Positions 6,765 through 9,895 of a DNA stretch of 9,895 bases are shown here, piece by piece. The notes under the pieces were generated by a model that searched no databases, was not told where the DNA came from, and saw only the letters and a program-made list of their open reading frames with translations. The stretch's first letter is position 1. The number at the start of each line of letters is the position of its first letter. Both the position numbers and the translations under genes were made by a program. The stretch is from positions 1 through 9,895 of the forward strand of contig JAGGZZ010000250.1 in the NCBI GenBank assembly GCA_021161765.1, written 5' to 3'. Source of the stretch: Candidatus Methanophagales archaeon. Lineage in GTDB: Archaea; Halobacteriota; Syntropharchaeia; Alkanophagales; Methanospirareceae.

Positions 6765-7274
6765 ATGGATCTGGAAATATTCGAAAAAATGGAACCATCT
6801 CAACTCAAACGCTACATAGAATTCTTACTCTGGCACTACCGAGTCGTAGATGCATTTTGGTTTATTTATGTAGAAGAAAGGTTTGGACGAGACGTTGCCG
6901 AAGAGCTCAATGAAAAGGTCTGGGGTAAGGCAGCTCAAATAGCAGCCAAAGACATACTGAGACGGTTCGATATCAAAGATAAAGGGCTGAAGGGTTTTGT
7001 CAAAGCCTTAAAAATATTCCCCTGGGCTTCAATCATAGGGTACGAGCTCGAAGAAACGGAAGACGAGGTGATCATCTCCGTACCCCATTGCCCACCACAA
7101 GAAGCGAGGCTCAAACGCGGTTTGGATGAATATGTCTGCAAGAATATGCATCGCGAAGAGTTCGTTCGGTTCGCTGAGGTGATTGATCCCCTCATTAAAG
7201 TTGGATGTGTGTTTGCACCGCCTGATCCTCATCCAGAGGATATTTTTTGTAAATGGAGATTCACTTGCAGATAA
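6765..7274 (+). CDS. DUF6125-like protein, third gene of the ior operon
   Basis: This 169-residue soluble protein of unknown role appears to match the DUF6125 group, thought to be related to L-2-amino-thiazoline-4-carboxylate hydrolase-like proteins; this is from memory of the conserved pattern, not a search. The N-terminal helix pair YIEFLLWHYRVVDAFWFIYV (17-36) is rich in aromatics. The C-terminal half holds VPHCPPQEAR (106-115), CKNMH (125-129), and C148 with APPDPHPEDIFCKWRF (151-166). Conserved Cys and His (H108, C109, C125, H129, C148, C162) could bind a metal or form a catalytic site. It follows iorB by 31 bases with a strong ribosome site and precedes a bidirectional terminator region. 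A job tied to aryl-acetyl-CoA or ferredoxin metabolism is only an inference from position. Confidence 0.85.
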   Translation: MDLEIFEKMEPSQLKRYIEFLLWHYRVVDAFWFIYVEERFGRDVAEELNEKVWGKAAQIAAKDILRRFDIKDKGLKGFVKALKIFPWASIIGYELEETEDEVIISVPHCPPQEARLKRGLDEYVCKNMHREEFVRFAEVIDPLIKVGCVFAPPDPHPEDIFCKWRFTCR

Positions 7275-7305
7275 CTGCATTGTTAATAAGATAAGGGTTT
7301 TTATC
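7266..7305. terminator. Convergent terminator region between the ior operon and the methyltransferase gene
   Basis: A 5-bp hairpin (TGCAG 7266-7270 / CTGCA 7275-7279) has the DUF6125 stop codon in its loop. A second short stem (GATAA 7290-7294 / TTATC 7301-7305) contains the T-run 7298-7302. The minus-strand gene ends at 7304, so both transcripts finish in this 40-base stretch. Stems are short and the assignment is modest. Confidence 0.4.
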
Positions 7306-7837
7306 ACTTTTCCACGGATTTTGGTATTCCTACATATCTTGGTGTTTTGTTCATATAATCCACATACTCATGGCCGAATCTCTCTATATTTTGCTTTTCT
7401 TCGTTTAGTACAGCAAAATGACTCAGGGCAACGTATAAAACGAAGTAAACCCACAAGAAGATATAGATAATTGATTCTGGGTTCCATCCCACTATAATTG
7501 TAATTGTGCCGAGGAGACAAATTATACCTGCCAGGACATGAGAGTGTCTGCTAACCTTATAGATACCCCAATCCACAACAACTTTCTTTTTCTCTGGATG
7601 CTCTCTCATAGCGATGTAGCCTAGAGCAAAAACTACTTCTCCAAAGACAATAATGGCAACCCCAATCCAGAAAGCCAGATTAATACTAAAGGTGACAAAC
7701 CATGTCAATACCCATCCTACCAAGAGGGCTATCCAAAAAGCTATCACCCAAGCCTTACCTGGCCCCGGACCACTCATCCGCTTCGCTTTTATGATTCCAA
7801 AAAGAAGCCAACTGATAATAAACCATGCGACGTTCAC
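7304..7837 (-). CDS. ICMT/PEMT-like integral membrane methyltransferase
   Basis: This 177-residue membrane protein belongs to the isoprenylcysteine carboxyl methyltransferase / phospholipid methyltransferase group, which transfers a methyl group from S-adenosylmethionine to a lipid or prenylated substrate at the membrane face. Hydrophobic segments lie at about 3-16, 30-52, 54-76, 100-117 and 122-145. The SAM-binding region is recognisable as GIYKVSRHSHVL (91-102), where family members usually have RHPxY; here the proline is serine and the tyrosine valine. NEEK (145-148) and RFGHEYVDYM (153-162) complete the pattern. The start is GTG, limited by an in-frame TAG 15 bases upstream, and lacks a proper ribosome site; the best Shine-Dalgarno lies 45 bases upstream. 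The N-terminus may therefore be altered or mis-assigned. Substrate unknown. Confidence 0.82.
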   Translation of the reverse strand: MNVAWFIISWLLFGIIKAKRMSGPGPGKAWVIAFWIALLVGWVLTWFVTFSINLAFWIGVAIIVFGEVVFALGYIAMREHPEKKKVVVDWGIYKVSRHSHVLAGIICLLGTITIIVGWNPESIIYIFLWVYFVLYVALSHFAVLNEEKQNIERFGHEYVDYMNKTPRYVGIPKSVEK

Positions 7838-7869
7838 AAAGAAGAGCCTAAACTACCAAGCCGTTTCTA

Positions 7870-8043
7870 TTATTTCGTATTTACCTCCTTTCTTAAATAA
7901 TAATCATCCACTGTTTTTATTTTTTGCCCCGAAGTAAGCATTTCGCCTAACGTTTTATATCCGAAGTTGGTTCGTATATCTTTCCAATTTGGCGATATAT
8001 CCGAACAAGGTTCGCATGTACATCCCTCTGGTCGAACCTCCAT
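7870..8043 (-). CDS. Small hypothetical ORF, 57 residues, Cys-rich N-terminus
   Basis: An ATG immediately after an in-frame TGA opens 57 codons ending in TAA. The N-terminus is MEVRPEGCTCEPC with three cysteines (8, 10, 13). The rest is hydrophilic with FGYKTLGEMLTSGQK and VDDYYLRKEVNTK. A TATA-like GATAAAAAG (8089-8097) predicts a start site about 24 bases before the ATG; the ribosome site is weak. Its last codons contain the strong Shine-Dalgarno that precedes the methyltransferase gene, so the two may form one transcript. Against it: two palindromic repeats run through it in different reading frames, and no family is recognised. It may be a real short protein, a fragment or chance. Confidence 0.3.
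   Translation of the reverse strand: MEVRPEGCTCEPCSDISPNWKDIRTNFGYKTLGEMLTSGQKIKTVDDYYLRKEVNTK
7883..7891 (-). promoter_or_regulatory. Strong Shine-Dalgarno without a start codon at normal spacing
   Basis: AAAGGAGGT on the minus strand is a near-perfect ribosome site, but no ATG, GTG or TTG follows within 4-12 bases. The nearest usable in-frame start of the methyltransferase is the GTG 45 bases on. Reading the methyltransferase frame upstream gives KYEIIETAW, a TAG, then FRLFF before the GTG. This suggests a lost start codon plus a nonsense change, or amber readthrough. Confidence 0.5.
7957..8019. repeat. Two 23-bp imperfect palindromes exactly 40 bp apart
   Basis: Copies at 7957-7979 and 7997-8019 share ATATCCGAA, five variable central bases, then TTCG. 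The first is symmetric over ATAT/ATAT ends with a CGAA/TTCG core; the second has CGAAC-AAG-GTTCG. Centre-to-centre spacing is 40 bp, about four helical turns, so both would face the same side of DNA. This fits a two-site operator for a dimeric regulator acting on the minus-strand methyltransferase region, but no cognate regulator can be assigned. They overlap the small ORF. Confidence 0.45.
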
Positions 8044-8153
8044 CTTTAATCATCTTCCCGTCCTCTTATCCGTAAGTTATCCAACAGACTTTTTATCTTA
8101 CCTTTATCCTTACATTACACACATGAGTATATATCCCTATCGTCTTTTTGTTC

Positions 8154-8345
8154 TCAGCTCTTTACTGCCCCCTCAAAGTGGAGTCTTGTCTTTCTGTCTT
8201 TTGCCACCTCAACCCTAACAACCCTCCTGAAATATTTCAACTCCTCTGTATATCCACTCTCCGTATCATCAACCACCATCCGGACTACGCCAAAGTCGCC
8301 TGCCTCCGCAATGGTCAATGCGCGAATTTCCAGTACTCGAACATC
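8154..8345 (-). pseudogene. Relic of an ACT-domain protein (C-terminal part)
   Basis: On the minus strand an open frame of 63 codons, bounded upstream by TAA and lacking any start codon in front of the domain, reads LEIRALTIAEAGDFGVVRM followed by VVDDTESGY. This matches the second strand, helix and third strand of archaeal amino-acid-binding ACT-domain proteins (typical form INIRALSIADTGDFGILRLIVDD). The preceding strand and helix with the NKPGRLA-type ligand loop are missing, and no continuation is seen in other frames upstream. After VVDD the match fades, although VVRVEVAKDR resembles the start of a second repeat. It is best read as a 5'-deleted, decaying gene. ACT proteins of this type are, from memory, frequent neighbours of ior genes and phenylacetate-CoA ligase in archaea, so this may be a remnant of a larger aryl-pyruvate locus. 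Confidence 0.7.
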
Positions 8346-8385
8346 TTAATTCACATAACTAACTAATCAATCAATAACTGTCATA

Positions 8386-8396
8386 CTATAAAAAAA
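8386..8396 (+). promoter_or_regulatory. TATA-like element for the V4R leader or a small RNA
   Basis: CTATAAAAAAA followed by more A forms a TATA-like box; it lies in a CTATA-A10-CTATAG inverted repeat (8386-8405). A start site near 8412-8418 would give about 140 bases of leader before the V4R-like ATG, or a short RNA ending at the hairpin at 8520-8538. Confidence 0.35.
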
Positions 8397-8411
8397 AAAC
8401 TATAGGTTTTG

Positions 8412-8538
8412 TATTAAATGATAAAACGCTACGCTTCGCCCAAATCTTGCCTATCGGCTCGTATTCGCGAGACGCTACATACCACTGCAAAAATATGCAG
8501 GCAAGGTAGTTTACAATACGATACAATAGTATCTTTTT
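8412..8538 (+). ncRNA. Possible structured leader or small RNA
   Basis: Several complementary segments fall between the TATA-like element and the V4R-like gene: CTTGCCT (8446-8452) pairs with AGGCAAG (8499-8505); inside that, CTGCA (8485-8489) pairs with TGCAG (8496-8500), overlapping the outer arm by two bases so that the two folds compete; CTCG/CGAG (near 8458-8471) makes another small stem. A GATAC-AATA-GTATC hairpin plus TTTTT (8520-8538) looks like a terminator just before the ribosome site. No known RNA family is recognised. It could be a regulatory leader, an independent RNA or degenerate sequence. Confidence 0.25.
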
Positions 8539-8556
8539 ATGGAATGAACTATTATT

Positions 8557-8922
8557 ATGATTATGGCGTTGCCAAGAAAGGTAAAAGAGACTGTGGAGTG
8601 GAAACGAGCCAGTGGCGAGTTCTCGGTTATAACTGTCCCAGCAGCAATATTAAGCCTCAAAACATTTGCAAAGATTCAAAAAGATGCGGAGAAAATTTTA
8701 GGTGTGGAAGGCGCGGCGGTGCTATTATACGAAGTCGGTAAAGACGCAGGTAAAACATGGATTTCTCGTTTTCACAATGAGTGGGGGTTAAGAGAGGCGG
8801 AGAATGAATTTATCCAGGCGACAGAGGAATTCCATGCCGAGCTTGGTTGGGGAAAGTTCAGTATAGATATTGAGCACCGTACCATCAGCATTGAAAGCTC
8901 ATTTATTGCGGTCAATCCCTGA
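8557..8922 (+). CDS. V4R-like protein, shortened at the C-terminus
   Basis: The 121 residues resemble the front part of V4R (4-vinyl-reductase-type small-ligand) proteins found in archaea: GEFSVITVPAAILSLKTFAK (20-39), GVEGAAVLLYEVGKDAGKTW (49-68), FHAELGWGKFSI (92-103), and SIESSFIAV (111-119). Full V4R proteins continue after the VxxSFxA strand with a Cys-containing, GYLAG-like segment; here a stop comes directly after it. The ATG at 8557 follows an in-frame TGA (8545-8547) and has GGAATGA at 8541-8547 as a possible ribosome site; ATG 8563 is an alternative. The 3' end overlaps the converging winged-helix gene by 11 bases, so the missing C-terminus may have been lost when the two were joined. 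Possible role: ligand sensing or regulation; family call is moderate. Confidence 0.65.
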   Translation: MIMALPRKVKETVEWKRASGEFSVITVPAAILSLKTFAKIQKDAEKILGVEGAAVLLYEVGKDAGKTWISRFHNEWGLREAENEFIQATEEFHAELGWGKFSIDIEHRTISIESSFIAVNP

Positions 8923-9196
8923 GTACTTTGTTCAAATCATCGTAAAACCGTATCAATAATGTGGTCACATCATTATCCTCGTTCAACGTGAACGTTCTTA
9001 TTTGTTTGCCCATTTTGCCTTCTTTCACGATGTTCATTTCCAAAAGTGGCTCAATTACGCGTGCAACGCTGGAGTGAGAAAGCCCGGTCTCTTCCGCGAT
9101 GCCTGATAAATACGTTGTTGTGCCCCGATTTCTTATTAAATACACTAAGACAACGAGCTGCGCGTTTCTTCCAAATATCTTTTTGATTTCGTTCAT
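8912..9196 (-). CDS. Winged-helix-turn-helix transcriptional regulator
   Basis: This 94-residue one-domain DNA-binding protein is of the MarR/ArsR-like archaeal winged-helix type. The helix-turn-helix spans about 28-55: LSGIAEETGL (30-39), then the recognition helix SHSSVARVIEPLLEM (40-54). The wing follows as IVKEGKMGKQIRTFTLNE (56-73), and the C-terminal helix LIRFYDDLNKVL may dimerise. There is no ligand-binding domain. A TATA box (9226-9235 on the minus strand) predicts a leader of about 8 bases at this ATG. Its 3' end overlaps the V4R-like gene tail to tail. It is divergent from the RHH gene, with a perfect palindrome between the two promoters that it or the RHH protein could bind. Confidence 0.87.
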   Translation of the reverse strand: MNEIKKIFGRNAQLVVLVYLIRNRGTTTYLSGIAEETGLSHSSVARVIEPLLEMNIVKEGKMGKQIRTFTLNEDNDVTTLLIRFYDDLNKVLRD

Positions 9197-9225
9197 TTAA
9201 AGCTTAGCGATAAATAGTCGAATGT

Positions 9226-9235
9226 ATTTATATTT
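9226..9235 (-). promoter_or_regulatory. TATA box of the winged-helix gene
   Basis: AAATATAAAT on the minus strand is a near-consensus archaeal TATA element centred about 34 bases before the ATG, giving a short-leader transcript beginning near 9205. Confidence 0.6.
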
Positions 9236-9255
9236 AGTGCTACTTAACTTTATGT

Positions 9256-9281
9256 TTTTCGGTTTTTTGAAAAACCGAAAA
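9256..9281. promoter_or_regulatory. Perfect 12-bp palindrome in the divergent promoter region
   Basis: TTTTCGGTTTTT (9256-9267) is exactly complementary to AAAAACCGAAAA (9270-9281) with a TG spacer. It sits about 20 bp upstream of the winged-helix TATA box and a few bases upstream of a TATA-like TTAAATAA (9284-9291) for the RHH gene. The position between divergent regulator promoters suggests a shared operator. It could also act as a hairpin terminator for readthrough. Confidence 0.5.
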
Positions 9282-9283
9282 CC

Positions 9284-9310
9284 TTAAATAAGGGTACATG
9301 CATATTTATG
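9284..9310 (+). promoter_or_regulatory. Candidate TATA boxes of the RHH gene
   Basis: TTAAATAA (9284-9291) and CATATTTATG (9301-9310) are the only TATA-like elements upstream of the RHH gene. Either would give a leader of roughly 85-105 bases, starting near a small palindrome (AAGGC-GA-GCCTT, 9329-9340) and continuing as a purine tract to the ribosome site. Confidence 0.35.
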
Positions 9311-9394
9311 ATTAAGTTCGTTTAAAAAAAGGCGAGCCTTGAGATAAAAAGGGGCAGTAAAGAGATGGGGAAAAGGGATGAAAAAAGAAGAAAA

Positions 9395-9404
9395 AAAGGA
9401 GGTG
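9395..9404 (+). promoter_or_regulatory. Strong ribosome binding site of the RHH gene
   Basis: AAAGGAGGTG ends 10 bases before the ATG at 9415. It is one of the two strongest Shine-Dalgarno sequences in the window and is the main evidence that the small downstream ORF is translated. Confidence 0.6.
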
Positions 9405-9414
9405 TTGTGGAAAA

Positions 9415-9600
9415 ATGAATGGTAAAAGTTTGGTAGAAATGCAAATACCGACAGGCGAAATCGAAAACGAAAACGAGGATGAGCTTGTCCGTGATGGCTA
9501 TTACGGAAGTAGAAGTGACGCAATCAGAGATATAATAAGGCGTGGAGCGACACATCTTAGGATGAGTTATCCACTGTGCCAACGCAGTTTGGACGCTTGA
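9415..9600 (+). CDS. Ribbon-helix-helix (CopG/NikR-type) small DNA-binding protein
   Basis: Sixty-one residues with the RHH core: strand SLVEMQIP (5-12), first helix region up to EDELVRDGYY (21-30), and the turn and second helix GSRSDAIRDIIRRG (31-44), a hallmark of archaeal antitoxin-like RHH proteins. The stretch PTGEIENENED (12-22) departs from the usual PxELLxxLD helix, and the tail after RRG (ATHLRMSYPLCQRSLDA) resembles nothing known, so the gene may be slightly degraded. A strong ribosome site supports the start. No toxin gene (RelE, PIN) follows. The protein probably forms dimers that bind inverted repeats; the palindrome upstream is a natural candidate for autoregulation. Confidence 0.78.
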   Translation: MNGKSLVEMQIPTGEIENENEDELVRDGYYGSRSDAIRDIIRRGATHLRMSYPLCQRSLDA

Positions 9601-9657
9601 GATCTGCCAGCGTAAGGCTATGATGTGTAAGTACAAATAGATACAAGAAAGGGGGTT

Positions 9658-9712
9658 GAGAGGCTTGAAGAAGACCCTGCCTCTCTTCCTTCTATCTTTT
9701 ATTCTTGGATTA
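9658..9712 (+). terminator. Hairpin followed by a T-rich tract
   Basis: A 7-bp perfect stem (GAGAGGC 9658-9664 / GCCTCTC 9679-9685) with a 14-base loop is followed by a pyrimidine-rich stretch with TTTT (9697-9700). It lies 58 bases after the RHH stop and could end that transcript. The same stem also flanks the TTG start of the hydrophobic microORF, so it could instead control translation. Confidence 0.4.
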
Positions 9713-9763
9713 ATCATTTTCCCGCCTCCATCTTCTACTAAATATCCTTTTATTGTCAAATAG
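9665..9763 (+). CDS. Hydrophobic 32-residue microORF (TTG start)
   Basis: A TTG at 9665, with AAAGGGGG (9648-9655) nine bases upstream, opens a frame reading MKKTLPLFLLSFILGLIIF and then a PPPSS turn and a short polar tail ending in KYPFIVK before TAG. Two lysines, a run of about 15 hydrophobic residues and a proline break look like a signal peptide or a single membrane-spanning microprotein. In-frame stops bound it on both sides (TAG at 9638). Its start codon lies just inside a 7-bp hairpin. Evidence is limited to composition and the ribosome site; chance or a truncated gene start cannot be excluded. Confidence 0.35.
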   Translation: MKKTLPLFLLSFILGLIIFPPPSSTKYPFIVK

Positions 9764-9797
9764 ACTATATGCATAGAGGAAGAAGGCGTTAAAACAC

Positions 9798-9895
9798 ATG
9801 GCAACGCAAGAATTCAGTCTGAAAAGGGAACTCCAGAGAAAGGCGGTACACGTAACCTCCGTGCTGATAGTTATATTTTACTACTTTCTGCCAAA
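9798..9895 (+). CDS. Dolichol-kinase/CTP-transferase-like membrane protein (5' part, runs off the edge)
   Basis: The first 32 codons are visible: an amphipathic start MATQEFSLKRELQRKAVHVT followed by the hydrophobic SVLIVIFYYFLP. The ELxRKxxH pattern before the first membrane helix is typical of the SEC59/DGK1/VTE5 family (dolichol kinase, phytol kinase, CTP-dependent diacylglycerol kinase) and related phosphatidate cytidylyltransferases. In archaea, members probably phosphorylate polyprenols or handle lipid precursors. AAGG (9783-9786) is a weak ribosome site, and ACTATATGC (about 9764-9772) is a TATA-like element predicting a near-leaderless start. The catalytic part lies beyond the window, so the family call rests on the N-terminus only. 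Confidence 0.6.
   Translation, partial: MATQEFSLKRELQRKAVHVTSVLIVIFYYFLP

Larger units (their letters stand above)
7838..8556. other. Decayed 0.7-kb region between the methyltransferase and V4R genes
   Basis: No gene of normal size is credible here. It holds, left to right: a strong Shine-Dalgarno (7883-7891), a 57-codon minus-strand ORF (7870-8043) with a TATA-like element, two 23-bp palindromes 40 bp apart, the relic of an ACT-domain gene (8154-8345), tetranucleotide-like AACT/AATC repeats (8356-8378), and a possible leader RNA (8386-8538). The plus-strand open frames across it are Ser/Pro/Leu-rich without family features and are read as antisense shadows. Confidence 0.6.

Noticed and set aside
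7967..8366. Two plus-strand frames of 83 and 72 codons in the intergenic region
   Set aside because: Ser/Pro/Leu-rich without motifs; the opposite strand carries the ACT relic and the small ORF, which explain the open frames.
8446..8505. tRNA-like outline (7-bp CTTGCCT/AGGCAAG stem)
   Set aside because: Only 60 bases long, no T-loop sequence, no anticodon arm at the proper place; not a tRNA.
8158..9364. Shared 14-mer GGGGCAGTAAAGAG at 8158-8171 (minus) and 9351-9364 (plus)
   Set aside because: One such match is not unexpected in about 10 kb, and the flanks do not extend it; not called an inverted repeat.
9322..9804. 160-codon open frame on the minus strand
   Set aside because: It runs antisense through the RHH gene and its purine leader, giving low-complexity Phe/Leu/Ser runs; no ribosome site, no family pattern.

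Overview
The window reads as a piece of an archaeal, probably euryarchaeal (methanogen- or ANME-like), chromosome. The basis is an Orc1/Cdc6 initiator, a CDP-alcohol phosphatidyltransferase of the archaetidylinositol-phosphate synthase type, an IorAB indolepyruvate:ferredoxin oxidoreductase, TATA-box promoters placed for near-leaderless transcripts, and archaeal-style winged-helix, V4R and ribbon-helix-helix proteins. The exact lineage cannot be fixed from sequence alone.

Left part (1-4108), all minus strand. A pheA (prephenate dehydratase) - orc1/cdc6 - NAD-dependent epimerase run is packed with gaps of 29 and 6 bases and is probably one operon. Upstream of it lies a CDP-alcohol phosphatidyltransferase gene. 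Both ends of that gene carry dispersed inverted-repeat elements: an AT-rich CACGAGA/CACAAGA type overlapping its stop codon (3331-3456), and a GC-rich one made of three nonamers per arm (4173-4265) in the divergent promoter region facing iorA.

Middle part (4314-7274), plus strand. iorA and iorB overlap by 4 bases (ATGA) and are followed by a DUF6125-type gene with its own strong Shine-Dalgarno. IorAB oxidatively decarboxylates aryl-pyruvates (from Trp, Phe or Tyr transamination) to aryl-acetyl-CoA and reduces ferredoxin. In the reverse direction it can build aromatic amino acids from aryl-acetates. With pheA nearby, this stretch has an aromatic amino acid theme.

Right part (7304-9895) looks like a patchy, partly decayed accessory stretch. 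It holds an ICMT/PEMT-like membrane methyltransferase with an odd start region; a 57-codon small ORF in front of it; a pair of 23-bp palindromes exactly 40 bp apart; the C-terminal relic of an ACT-domain protein (8154-8345, minus), a type I recall near iorAB in archaea; a possible structured leader RNA (8386-8538); a C-terminally shortened V4R-like protein converging on and overlapping a winged-helix regulator; a perfect 12-bp palindrome between that regulator and a divergent ribbon-helix-helix gene; a 32-residue hydrophobic microORF sharing its start with a hairpin; and the first 32 codons of a dolichol-kinase/CTP-transferase-like membrane protein running off the right edge.

No CRISPR array, tRNA, rRNA or complete insertion sequence was seen. 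The most interesting items are the ACT relic, the nonamer inverted repeats flanking the lipid gene, and the compact regulator region at 8912-9763. None of them amounts to a proven new system.
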